Source: Candidatus Roizmanbacteria bacterium
GTDB lineage: Bacteria > Patescibacteriota > Microgenomatia > UBA1406 > GWC2-37-13
DNA length: 11,029 nt
Reading direction: 5' to 3'
NCBI GenBank assembly: GCA_026395475.1
Contig: JAPLYQ010000026.1
Coordinates: forward strand, 1-11,029
Positions 1 through 7,404 of the stretch are shown piece by piece. Made by a program: the position numbers and the translations under genes. Position 1 is the first letter of the stretch. Every line of letters starts with the position of its first letter. Below the pieces are notes generated by a model that saw only the letters and a list, made by a program, of their open reading frames with translations, had not been told where the DNA came from and searched no databases.

Positions 1-150
1 GAAATTGAGAGTTCGGGTTTTTCTGAAATCAAAGAGGGAGATTCTGTTCATTTTGTCGTGAGTAAAACAAACCCAGGGACTGGAAAAGAAAAAAATAGAT
101 ATGATGCAGTTAGAATTCTCATGATCCCACAAGAATTCACTGCTCAATAA
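1..150 (+). CDS. C-terminal part of a probable cold-shock-domain protein (partial)
   Basis: The frame is open from base 1 and ends at TAA 148-150, giving the last 49 residues. The start lies outside the window. The stretch Ile-Glu-Ser-Ser-Gly-Phe followed by EIKEGDSVHFVV resembles the last strands of a cold-shock (OB-fold) domain, where a Gly-Phe turn leads into the EGQ.V.FEV strand. The later YDAVRI would match the closing A.NV strand. If so, the protein binds single-stranded nucleic acid. An insertion rich in Lys and Asn lies between the two strands (NPGTGKEKNR). With only the tail visible, the family call is tentative. A 47-bp T-rich spacer with no clear terminator hairpin separates it from secA. 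Confidence 0.6.
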   Translation, partial: EIESSGFSEIKEGDSVHFVVSKTNPGTGKEKNRYDAVRILMIPQEFTAQ

Positions 151-182
151 TTTTTCTTTTCCTTCATTATTTCTGAGTTTTG

Positions 183-188
183 TATACT
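183..188 (+). promoter_or_regulatory. -10 element of secA (leaderless start)
   Basis: TATACT lies nine bases before the ATG at 198. A start site about seven bases downstream would fall at 194-196, so the mRNA would have almost no leader. No good -35 hexamer is visible. The spacer shows no Shine-Dalgarno sequence. The upstream TTG at 180 is in frame but lies before this -10 element and is rejected as the start. Confidence 0.5.
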
Positions 189-197
189 ATACATTCT

Positions 198-2885
198 ATG
201 TTTGAATTCATCACAAAACTGTTCGATTTTAATTTAAAACAAGTTGAAAGATACCAAAAGATTGTTTTGGAAATTAATGCGTTTGAAAATGACGTCAGAA
301 ATTTAAAAGATGAGGAATTTCCCATAAAAACACAAGAATTAAGAGAGAGATTAGCAAAAGGGGAAACACAAGATGCAATCCTTCCCTATGCATTCGCATT
401 GGTAAGAGAAGCCGCACGACGAAAATTGGGAGAGCGACATTTTGATGTCCAGCTTATGGCTGGTATTGCACTTCATGAAGGAAAAATCAGTGAACAAAGA
501 ACAGGAGAAGGAAAAACATTGTCCGCAACATCCGCTCTTTACTTAAATGCACTTGAAGGGAAAGGCGCACATCTGGTAACAGTCAATGACTATCTTGCAC
601 GACGAGATGCAGGGTGGATGGGCGAAGTGTACAACTTTCTTGGTCTTACCTCTGCCGCAATTATTTCTGATAAATCATATATTTTTGACAAATCATACAT
701 TGATAGCGAAGTACAAGATTCACGACTTTCACATTTAAAGTCATGTTCACGAAAAGAGGCATATGCTGCCGATATCACCTATGGTATTAACAGTGAATTT
801 GGATTTGATTATCTTCGCGATAACATGGCTCAACAAGCTAGTGAACTTGTGCAGCGTGGATTCCACTATGCCATCATTGATGAGGCAGACTCAGTCCTTA
901 TCGATGAGGCGCGAACTCCACATATTATTTCTGCTCCTTACGAAGAAGACACGACAAAATATTTTGCCTATGCAAAAATTGTTAAACAACTAGGTGAGGG
1001 CGACTTTAAGATTGACGAAAAATCTCGAACTGCACATCTGACAGAACAGGGAGTTACTAAAGTAGAATCGTTGCTTGGAGTAAAAAATATTTATGAGAAA
1101 GACTTTGATACTTTATTTCACGTAGAAGCATCCCTTAAAGCAGAGGCATTATTTCAAAATAACAAAGATTACATCGTCAAAGATGGAGAAATTGTTATTG
1201 TTGACGAATTTACCGGACGACTTCTTCAAGGAAGACGATTTTCCGAAGGAATTCACCAAGCAATTGAGGCAAAAGAAGGTGTTCAAATTCAAAGAGAATC
1301 AAAAACACTTGCAACTGTTTCTCTTCAAAATTATTTCCGTGCATACAAAAAAATTGGTGGTATGACAGGAACCGCCGCAACAGAAGCTGAAGAATTTCAC
1401 AAAATATATAAAGCAGATGTCATCACAATTCCAACACACAGACCAATGGTTCGAAAAGATCATCCCGATATGATTTATAAAACTGAGGACGCAAAGTTTA
1501 ATGCAATCGTTGAGGAAATCGCACAGCAATACAAAACAGGACGCCCAGTACTTGTGGGGACAACCTCCATTGATAAGAATGAACATCTATCTCATTTACT
1601 TCTTAGAAAAGGAGTGCCTCATGAATTGTTAAATGCAAAAAATCATGAGAGAGAAGCGACCATTATTGCTCGTGCAGGAAAAAAACATGCAGTGACAGTT
1701 GCCACAAATATGGCAGGTCGAGGAGTTGATATTATTCTAGGAGGAGTCAAGCCAGAAAAAGGCGAAGATCAAAATGAATATGAAAAAGAAATGGCGAACT
1801 GGCAAAAGGAGCACGATGAAGTGATGGCTGTTGGTGGTCTGTATGTTCTGGGAACAGAAAGACATGAATCAAGACGTATTGACAATCAGCTTAGAGGACG
1901 TGCAGGGCGACAGGGAGATCCAGGAGAAACACGATTTTTTGTAGCGTTAGGAGATGATCTTATGCGTATCTTTGGAGGAGAACAGATTTCCAAGTTAATG
2001 ACTTTTTTCAATCTTCCAGAAGACCAACCATTAAGTCATTCAATGGTTTCTAAAGCAATTGAACAAGCACAGGTAAAAGTGGAAGGATTTAATTTTGACA
2101 TTCGAAAACATCTTGTTGATTTTGATGATGTGTTGAATAAACAAAGAGAAATCATTTATGCATTGCGCAGAAAAATGTTGTTTGCAATTGATGACCCAGA
2201 AACATTTAAGAAAACAATTTTGGAAATGTTTGATGATGAGGTTGATTCACTTGTTACTCAATATACATTTGAGTCTGCAGAGTTTACCGATGAAATGATA
2301 CAGGGGACAGTTGATGAATTAAAAACTTTAATTCCAATCAACGAAAAAGAAGTTGCGGCTTTATTAAAAAGCAAAACTGTCCTTGATCTTAAGGCTCATA
2401 TCATGAAAGATGTGACTCATGAATTTGAGAAGCGTGAAAAAGAGTTTGGAAGTGAGTTGTGGAAAGAAATTGTGAAATCGGTATTTCTTTCAACTATTGA
2501 TAAATATTGGACTGACCACCTTACTGCAATTGAAGATTTACGAGAAGGTATTAATCTTCGAGGATACGCTCAACTTGACCCACTTGTAGAATATAAAAAC
2601 GAAGCGTTTTCATTATTTGAAACGACAATGAACGAAATCCCGTATGAAGCAACACGAAAATTATTTAAGATGGAATTATCTCATCTTGGAATGCCACAAC
2701 CAGAACACAAGCATATTCAATTTGCATCAGCTGGCGCTGTCAATCCATTTCAAGGGGGAGAAGAAAAGGAAACAAAAAAAACAAATATCAATATCCCAAT
2801 CGTTTCCGAAAAAAAACCAGGAAGAAATGAACCATGTTGGTGTGGCAGTGGGAAGAAATATAAGAAGTGTCACTGGCCAAACTAG
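198..2885 (+). CDS. secA: Preprotein translocase ATPase SecA
   Basis: The 895-residue motor couples ATP hydrolysis to pushing unfolded preproteins through SecYEG. All landmarks are present: Walker A GEGKT at residues 103-107, DEAD box at 228-231 followed by SVLIDEARTP, the preprotein-binding region, the NBD2 signatures MTGTA and MAGRGVDI, and RGRAGRQGDPG. The helical scaffold and wing domains follow. The C-terminal zinc motif is Cys880-x-Cys882, Cys891-His892, the SecB/ribosome-binding tail of many SecA proteins. Length is normal for the family. Small departures are DEAD where DEVD is usual, and Gln-Arg before TGEGKT. The ATG at 198 (MFEFITKLF) is chosen because a -10 hexamer precedes it and the N-terminus matches the family. 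No frameshift or missing motif is visible. Confidence 0.97.
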   Translation: MFEFITKLFDFNLKQVERYQKIVLEINAFENDVRNLKDEEFPIKTQELRERLAKGETQDAILPYAFALVREAARRKLGERHFDVQLMAGIALHEGKISEQRTGEGKTLSATSALYLNALEGKGAHLVTVNDYLARRDAGWMGEVYNFLGLTSAAIISDKSYIFDKSYIDSEVQDSRLSHLKSCSRKEAYAADITYGINSEFGFDYLRDNMAQQASELVQRGFHYAIIDEADSVLIDEARTPHIISAPYEEDTTKYFAYAKIVKQLGEGDFKIDEKSRTAHLTEQGVTKVESLLGVKNIYEKDFDTLFHVEASLKAEALFQNNKDYIVKDGEIVIVDEFTGRLLQGRRFSEGIHQAIEAKEGVQIQRESKTLATVSLQNYFRAYKKIGGMTGTAATEAEEFHKIYKADVITIPTHRPMVRKDHPDMIYKTEDAKFNAIVEEIAQQYKTGRPVLVGTTSIDKNEHLSHLLLRKGVPHELLNAKNHEREATIIARAGKKHAVTVATNMAGRGVDIILGGVKPEKGEDQNEYEKEMANWQKEHDEVMAVGGLYVLGTERHESRRIDNQLRGRAGRQGDPGETRFFVALGDDLMRIFGGEQISKLMTFFNLPEDQPLSHSMVSKAIEQAQVKVEGFNFDIRKHLVDFDDVLNKQREIIYALRRKMLFAIDDPETFKKTILEMFDDEVDSLVTQYTFESAEFTDEMIQGTVDELKTLIPINEKEVAALLKSKTVLDLKAHIMKDVTHEFEKREKEFGSELWKEIVKSVFLSTIDKYWTDHLTAIEDLREGINLRGYAQLDPLVEYKNEAFSLFETTMNEIPYEATRKLFKMELSHLGMPQPEHKHIQFASAGAVNPFQGGEEKETKKTNINIPIVSEKKPGRNEPCWCGSGKKYKKCHWPN

Positions 2886-2887
2886 TG

Positions 2888-2927
2888 ATCAGTTAAAATC
2901 AGCTAAGACCAGCTGAGACCAGTTGAA
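2888..2927 (+). repeat. Four tandem copies of a degenerate 10-bp repeat
   Basis: The units are ATCAGTTAAA, ATCAGCTAAG, ACCAGCTGAG and ACCAGTTGAA, back to back without gaps. They fill almost the whole spacer between the secA stop (2885) and the ATG of the HAD gene (2932). The core AYCAGYT is constant in all four. The 10-bp period is about one helical turn, so a protein would see the units on one face. It may be a small expanding repeat or an operator; the sequence alone does not decide. Confidence 0.7.
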
Positions 2928-2931
2928 ATGT

Positions 2932-3558
2932 ATGATTAAGTTTATTTATTTTGATGTTGGTGGGGTGGTAGTAAAAGACTTTAGTGCTTCCAATAAATGG
3001 AAGGAACTTCAACACGAACTTGGAGTGAGTGCTGAAAACGAAGAAAAATTTCAGCAGGTTTGGATGAAGTACAGAAGTAAGATCTGCGTTGATTATGATA
3101 TTGAAAAGTTGATTCCAGTGTTAAACTCCGAAGTAGGATTATCTATCCCTTCAAATTACTCGCTTCTCAATGGATTTATATCGAGATTTGAAAAGAATGA
3201 ATCTATCTGGCCAATTATTGAGAAAGTAAAAAAGAGTACAAAAATGGGACTTCTTACGAACATGTATGTCAATATGTTTGAGCATATCCAAAAAAAAGGA
3301 ATACTTCCTCAGGTAAAATGGGATAAAGTTGTTGATTCTAGCGTTGTTAGATTACAGAAACCTGATAAGGCATTGTTTGAATTTGCAGAAAAAGAAGTTC
3401 AAATTGACGGAAAAGATATTTTATTTATCGACAATCAAGAAAAGCACGTTCTTGCAGCAAAGCAGTGTGGGTGGCAAGCTTATGTCTATGACTCTGCTGA
3501 CTATGTAAAATCAAGTAGACAATTAGAGGAATTTTTTGAGCATGTAGGTGTTATTTAA
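2932..3558 (+). CDS. HAD-superfamily hydrolase (subfamily IA-like)
   Basis: The 208-residue protein is probably a small-molecule phosphatase; the substrate cannot be told. HAD motifs are in order: motif I FDVGGV with nucleophile Asp8, motif II LLTN (Thr109), motif III Lys143 (QKPDK), motif IV FIDNQ (Asp167-Asn168). The usual general acid two residues after the nucleophile is Gly10, and the second acid of motif IV is Asn. FD.GGV and DN variants occur in the YihX-like and epoxide-hydrolase-like branches, so activity is plausible but may be altered. The ATG at 2932 is preferred over the in-frame TTG at 2923, which lies in the repeat. The gene is probably co-transcribed with secA. Its last 36 bases overlap the end of elp3 on the other strand. 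Confidence 0.88.
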   Translation: MIKFIYFDVGGVVVKDFSASNKWKELQHELGVSAENEEKFQQVWMKYRSKICVDYDIEKLIPVLNSEVGLSIPSNYSLLNGFISRFEKNESIWPIIEKVKKSTKMGLLTNMYVNMFEHIQKKGILPQVKWDKVVDSSVVRLQKPDKALFEFAEKEVQIDGKDILFIDNQEKHVLAAKQCGWQAYVYDSADYVKSSRQLEEFFEHVGVI

Positions 3559-5202
3559 TTCGTACCCTCTTTTTCTATAATATCCTCTTACTCCAATACC
3601 AGAAATAATTCCAAGCTTTTTGAGTCCCTCTTTTTTTGCTAGATCTTCGGCAATAGCTAGTAATTCTTCACCTAACCCTTTATGTTGTGTTGCTTTTGTA
3701 TCATTTTCACCTATTTCCATTGCCTTTCCATATACATGGAGTTCTCGAATAATTGCTGAATCGCAAAGTGCAGGAAATATAGATTTACTATTTTTATCAA
3801 ACAGATAGGAGGGAAGTCTTAAACGAATAAATCCCATACATTTTTGTTGTGAATCGACTTTTTCGATAAAAAATTCTTTTCCTCCGGCGGAATCATACGT
3901 AATAATTCTTGTTGTGATGGGGAGAGTTGGTTTTTCAAGTTGTATCTCTCTACATCGGATGCACTGACATTGAATATGATGCTCCCCCATTTCTTTTTGG
4001 ACAAGTTCTCTTAGGTTTGGTGGAAACAATTGCGCATCCATCATAGTGGTTGTGATGTCTCGAGTTAACCTTCCTATCCTTACCCAAGGAGGAACAACCT
4101 CTTTTTTAAATGTGGTGATTGTTTTAATGAGATCCGGTAATGAATATGGTTTATATTCTCCTGTCTTATACCAATCGGCAAGTTTTGAAAATTTGGTTAC
4201 AGTGGTTGGATATAACTTTAAATGATCAGGTTGAAAACGCGCATCACCAAATGCTTGGCGAAGCATCTGCATATCTGTCTCAGGCGTTGATCCTGGGAGA
4301 TTAAGCATGAGGTGATATCCAATCTTAAAACCCGCATCCTTGAGAAGTTGAGTTGCCTGTACAACTGCGTCAGTTGTATGGCCACGTTTTATCTTTGTAT
4401 ATATTGCATCGCTCAACGTTTGGACTCCAAGTTCCACATGGGTAACTCCAAGTTTCCTTAAATACTGAATTTCTTTTGCATCAATGTAATCAGGGCGGGT
4501 TTCGATGTTGATTCCTATTATTCGAGACGGAGCGGTTTCATTTTGTATTTGCGCTTTTTCCAGGGTGAGTGAGGAAAGGTGATTTTTTGTTCCAGATTTA
4601 AGCATTTGAAGAGTATCTGTATTGCATCCCTCAAATATTTTTTTAAGAAAAAAAGTTCTATAACGCCTCGGAAGAAAAGAGAAAGTTCCACCTTTAATTA
4701 TTATTTCAACCTTATCAATTGAATGATTTGAAAGGGTAAACATGATAAGTCTACTTTCAATCTGAGCAAACGGCTCAAACTTATTTCGTATTGCTCGCAT
4801 CACCGCTGGCTCATCTGATAAATAACTTTTTGGCATGTTTGGCTCCGATGGGCAGTAGACACAATTGAATGGACATGCTACCCCTTTGGTGAATAAGGTC
4901 AGCGGCACGATGCCTGAAATTGACCGGATTTTAGTCTTGATCAACGTCATATGTATATGTTCGATGAATTCTTTTTCAAAAAGGTTTTCATGACGATATA
5001 ACATTAATTGAAGCCACCAAAAAGGAGGCATTTTCCCAGTGAACAACGTCTTATAGGGTTCATTTTTTATCTTTTTTCGAATAAGTTTCTGCCAATCATA
5101 TTGTTTTTTTTCAGAAGATTTTTTCCATTCATCTTGAAGGAGTATGAGAAGAGACAGGAGAGTTGGCTCAAATTGTTTTGGGAAGTTGGAAGGGTAATAC
5201 AT
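3523..5202 (-). CDS. elp3: Elp3-type tRNA U34 carboxymethylation enzyme (radical SAM + GNAT)
   Basis: The 559-residue enzyme belongs to the Elp3 family, which uses S-adenosylmethionine radical chemistry and acetyl-CoA to place a carboxymethyl group on C5 of the tRNA wobble uridine. A basic N-terminal region of about 90 residues precedes IRSISGI. The radical SAM cluster is Cys110-x3-Cys114-x2-Cys117. ETRPDY and HVELGVQT follow, typical of Elp3. The linker has the CQCIRCRE cysteine motif expected for the zinc site. The last ~110 residues form a GNAT domain with QHKGLGEELL for acetyl-CoA and the Elp3 ending SGIGVRGYYRKRGY. CX3CX2C rather than the archaeal CX4CX2C fits bacterial members. The 3' end overlaps the HAD gene by 36 bp. 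The start is divergent from an asparagine-synthetase-like gene across 17 bp. Confidence 0.95.
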   Translation of the reverse strand: MYYPSNFPKQFEPTLLSLLILLQDEWKKSSEKKQYDWQKLIRKKIKNEPYKTLFTGKMPPFWWLQLMLYRHENLFEKEFIEHIHMTLIKTKIRSISGIVPLTLFTKGVACPFNCVYCPSEPNMPKSYLSDEPAVMRAIRNKFEPFAQIESRLIMFTLSNHSIDKVEIIIKGGTFSFLPRRYRTFFLKKIFEGCNTDTLQMLKSGTKNHLSSLTLEKAQIQNETAPSRIIGINIETRPDYIDAKEIQYLRKLGVTHVELGVQTLSDAIYTKIKRGHTTDAVVQATQLLKDAGFKIGYHLMLNLPGSTPETDMQMLRQAFGDARFQPDHLKLYPTTVTKFSKLADWYKTGEYKPYSLPDLIKTITTFKKEVVPPWVRIGRLTRDITTTMMDAQLFPPNLRELVQKEMGEHHIQCQCIRCREIQLEKPTLPITTRIITYDSAGGKEFFIEKVDSQQKCMGFIRLRLPSYLFDKNSKSIFPALCDSAIIRELHVYGKAMEIGENDTKATQHKGLGEELLAIAEDLAKKEGLKKLGIISGIGVRGYYRKRGYELNNTYMLKKFL

Positions 5203-5219
5203 ACGATATAATAGCTAGT
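5203..5219. promoter_or_regulatory. Overlapping divergent promoters for elp3 and the asparagine-synthetase-like gene
   Basis: Only 17 bp separate the two start codons. On the plus strand TATAAT (5207-5212) lies seven bases before ATG 5220. A TTGGAA at 5186-5191 could be a -35 element, but the 15-bp spacing is short. On the minus strand TATTAT (5213-5208) lies five bases before the elp3 ATG. The two -10 hexamers occupy almost the same base pairs, so polymerase can probably serve only one side at a time. Any -35 contacts must fall within the opposite coding sequence, and both mRNAs should be leaderless. Confidence 0.6.
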
Positions 5220-5981
5220 ATGAATCTGAATGAATATATCAAACAGGCCGACTCTATTGTATCAAATCACTGTATGCGTTATAGAGCGTTGTTCCCTCAA
5301 TGTGGAGTGTTATTGTCAGGGGGGATTGACTCTTCAGTCATTACTTCATACGTTCTAGAGCATTTCAAAGAGACACTTATTCTTTCGATGGGGACAGACT
5401 TGAGCAAAGACAAACCATTTGTCGATATAGTCACAACTCATTTTAAGACTTCCTATGAATGGGTGTATCTCAGCGAAAAAGAGATATATGAATCGCTTCC
5501 CATCGTAAAAAAGTTATTAGACGAGAATGAGATAGAAGCAACGGAAATGCAACAATCACTTGCAGTAGGCTATTATCTTATTTTCAAACGTGCTCAATCA
5601 AAAGGGATAAAAGGAATCGTTACAGGTCAGGGTCCAGATATTCTTTTTGCGGGATATCATAAATACAAAGGAATGAGTGGAGAGGCGCTTGCAGATGAAA
5701 TTAAAAAGGATTTAATTCTTCTTGAAACAGATAAAAAACGAGATAGTGCAATGGCACGACATTTTGGGATAACGCTACTTAATCCATATCTCGAACAAGA
5801 TTTTGTAGATTTTTCACTTACCGTTCCAGTAGAGTTAAAACTTACTAATGGAGTAGAAAAATACTTCATGCGAAAGTGGGGAGAGAAGAGAGGACTTCCT
5901 CAAGAAATTGTGAATAGACCTAAAAAAGCATTTCAATATTCAACAGGGTTGCAAAAAAAAGTACATAAACAATTAGAATAG
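5220..5981 (+). CDS. Stand-alone asparagine-synthetase-like ATP pyrophosphatase
   Basis: The 253-residue protein matches the C-terminal synthetase half of AsnB-type enzymes, which adenylate a carboxylate and replace AMP with ammonia to form an amide. The PP-loop is LSGGIDSS at residues 32-39. GQGPDILFAGY (136-146) corresponds to the family's G.G.DE.F.GY, with Ile in place of Glu. LLNPYLEQDFVDF, KYFMRKWGEK and EIVNRPKKAF follow as in the family. The N-terminal glutaminase domain with Cys2 is missing, so ammonia must be free or come from a partner. Stand-alone forms are known mainly in archaea, and the substrate here is unknown. Start 5220 is supported by TATAAT seven bases upstream; the earlier in-frame TTG lies before that promoter. 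The gene ends 9 bp inside the convergent patatin gene. Confidence 0.85.
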   Translation: MNLNEYIKQADSIVSNHCMRYRALFPQCGVLLSGGIDSSVITSYVLEHFKETLILSMGTDLSKDKPFVDIVTTHFKTSYEWVYLSEKEIYESLPIVKKLLDENEIEATEMQQSLAVGYYLIFKRAQSKGIKGIVTGQGPDILFAGYHKYKGMSGEALADEIKKDLILLETDKKRDSAMARHFGITLLNPYLEQDFVDFSLTVPVELKLTNGVEKYFMRKWGEKRGLPQEIVNRPKKAFQYSTGLQKKVHKQLE

Positions 5982-6824
5982 TTTTTTTATTCTCTTGATC
6001 CACTGATGAATGGTATGTGAAACTTTATTTTCCCCGACCTTTATTTTTATCTGATTGATTGATTCATTTGCGGCATTTTCTCCAAGCAGTATCCCATTTT
6101 CTCGCTTGTCTCTCTGAATAAGATTATCCCATCGCACTTGTGCAACTTTTGGATGAATGATGAAGTCGGCTGCAGATACTTCATCTTCCGCTATTCTTCT
6201 TTCAACGATGTTGAGAGCCAGTTCTCCAATCTCCAATATATTCAGGACATTCAAATCCTGATTTGGTTCATAATACTTATTCAATTGCACTGCAATAACA
6301 ATATCCGCTCCCATTTTTTTGACTGTTTCAACTGGAACGGAACTAATAAGGCCACCATCCACATACAGGTGGTTATCTACTTCGACTGGCTTGAACAACA
6401 TGGGGATAGCACAGCTTGCTCGAATTGAGGTGCTCACAAGTCCCTCATGTAGTATTTTCATTTTTCCCGTTTGGAGGTCCACTGCCGTCGCATGAAAAGG
6501 AATAGATAATTTATCAAATGTTGCGGATTGCAGATATTCCTGTAGGAACTCATCCATTTTGCTTCCCTGAATGAATCCGCCTTTCAGAGAAGGATCAGCA
6601 AAATAGGAGAGCATTTGAAACCAATTTTTATTGAGGAAATGTTCCTCAAGTGACACTATGTTTTTTGAATGGGCATACATACCTCCAACCATAGCTCCCG
6701 CACTGGTTCCTGCAATATAATCAATTGGGATATTGTTTTTTTCAAGAACCTTAATGACTCCGATATGTGCTAATCCCCTAGGTCCTCCACCACCAAGAGC
6801 TAATCCGATTTTTGGTCTAAACAT
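5973..6824 (-). CDS. Patatin-like phospholipase (RssA/NTE family)
   Basis: The 283-residue lipid acyl hydrolase uses a Ser-Asp dyad. The oxyanion loop is GGGGPRG at residues 11-17, the nucleophile elbow is GTSAG with Ser41, and the acid is Asp156 in DGG. The block SIRASCAIPMLFKPV between them is typical of bacterial RssA/YlbK-type proteins. No signal peptide is seen, so it probably acts in the cytosol on membrane lipids. The C-terminal ~100 residues, with a long charged helix and a basic tail (KRIKKLF), could favour membrane contact; this is inference. The start is fixed by a consensus -10 six bases upstream. The 3' end overlaps the asparagine-synthetase-like gene by 9 bp. Confidence 0.93.
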   Translation of the reverse strand: MFRPKIGLALGGGGPRGLAHIGVIKVLEKNNIPIDYIAGTSAGAMVGGMYAHSKNIVSLEEHFLNKNWFQMLSYFADPSLKGGFIQGSKMDEFLQEYLQSATFDKLSIPFHATAVDLQTGKMKILHEGLVSTSIRASCAIPMLFKPVEVDNHLYVDGGLISSVPVETVKKMGADIVIAVQLNKYYEPNQDLNVLNILEIGELALNIVERRIAEDEVSAADFIIHPKVAQVRWDNLIQRDKRENGILLGENAANESINQIKIKVGENKVSHTIHQWIKRIKKLF

Positions 6825-6830
6825 GTATTA

Positions 6831-6836
6831 ATTATA
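6831..6836 (-). promoter_or_regulatory. -10 element of the patatin-like gene (leaderless)
   Basis: TATAAT on the minus strand is followed by six bases and the ATG at 6824, placing the transcript start at or next to the start codon. A weak -35 (GCTACA, 6858-6853, 16-bp spacing) would lie inside the inverted repeat 6849-6860, so a protein bound to the repeat could block it. Confidence 0.6.
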
Positions 6837-6848
6837 ACGCGTTTATGT

Positions 6849-6910
6849 AACATGTAGCATATAACACGTAACACAGTCGAAATGCTACATGTTGTGTGTT
6901 ACATGTTATA
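6849..6910. repeat. Interleaved inverted repeats in a divergent promoter region
   Basis: Two inverted-repeat pairs are interleaved. Pair A is AACATGTAGCAT (6849-6860) with its exact reverse complement at 6882-6893. Pair B is TATAACACGTAACACA (6860-6875) with its reverse complement at 6895-6910, one mismatch. The order is A, B, A', B', so both hairpins cannot form fully at once except as a pseudoknot. The words are variants of GTTACATGTTATA. Similar short words are frequent in the spacers of some CPR genomes (recollection, not checked). The array separates the patatin and coiled-coil promoters and covers both presumed -35 regions. Confidence 0.75.
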
Positions 6911-6926
6911 TTTTTTGTGATATATT
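6898..6926 (+). promoter_or_regulatory. Promoter of the coiled-coil gene (leaderless)
   Basis: GTTACA (6898-6903) and TATATT (6921-6926) are separated by exactly 17 bp. Eight bases then lead to ATG 6935. The -35 hexamer is part of repeat B'. No Shine-Dalgarno sequence is present. Confidence 0.5.
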
Positions 6927-6934
6927 TAATCCTT

Positions 6935-7396
6935 ATGGATAATAACACAACCAACTCAACCAACGATAGTGAAGTTCAAGATACAGAACTTGTGGAAGCA
7001 CCACGAGGTTCAATGACAATTGTCGAGCTGACAACTCTTATCAATCGATATGAGGGTGATATGAAAAAGATGAGAGATAATCTTAAAATTCAAAGTGGTA
7101 TGTTGCGTGATGCAGTTGAAGGGGATGCTGGTTATCATGAACTTGATGTACAAAGTAAAGATCTTCAAAAAAAGAAAACAGAGATAAAACAAAAAGTTAT
7201 GAAAACACAAGCAATGGAAGCGGTTGTTGCAAAAGTTGAAGAATATAAATCTGAAATCAAAGATGCAAAGGAAATGTTATCTGGATATTTGGAAGAATAT
7301 CAGAGAGTTGCGGGGACAAATATCATTGAAGGTGAAAATGGAGAGATAAAAGAAATTGTTCCTCAGTATAGATTGGTGAAGAGGAATAATGGGTAA
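6935..7396 (+). CDS. Small acidic-N-terminus coiled-coil protein, unknown function
   Basis: I do not recognise this 153-residue protein. The first ~25 residues are rich in Asn, Thr, Ser and acidic residues and look disordered. From about residue 27 (SMTIVELTTLINRYE) to 125 it is almost continuously helical and highly charged, with heptad-like spacing of Met, Leu and Val, so a coiled-coil oligomer is likely. The C-terminal ~30 residues (TNIIEGENGEIKEIVPQYRLVKR) look like a short beta element. There is no signal peptide, membrane segment or cysteine. ATG 6935 is chosen because the -10 hexamer lies eight bases upstream; the in-frame extension before it crosses the promoter and repeat B'. It is divergent from the patatin gene and monocistronic. 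Confidence 0.75.
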   Translation: MDNNTTNSTNDSEVQDTELVEAPRGSMTIVELTTLINRYEGDMKKMRDNLKIQSGMLRDAVEGDAGYHELDVQSKDLQKKKTEIKQKVMKTQAMEAVVAKVEEYKSEIKDAKEMLSGYLEEYQRVAGTNIIEGENGEIKEIVPQYRLVKRNNG

Positions 7397-7404
7397 AATA
7401 AGTG

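Noticed and set aside
180..197. TTG at 180 as the secA start, adding six residues.
   Set aside because: The added codons contain the likely -10 element, and the family N-terminus fits ATG 198.
5976..5992. GAATA...TATTC around a T-run as a terminator after the asparagine-synthetase-like gene.
   Set aside because: A five-pair A-T stem whose loop is the T-run is too weak to call a terminator.
6896..6934. Upstream GTG start for the coiled-coil protein, adding a hydrophobic leader (LHVIFFVIYLIL).
   Set aside because: The apparent leader is AT-rich promoter and repeat DNA read in frame; the -10 hexamer at 6921-6926 points to ATG 6935.
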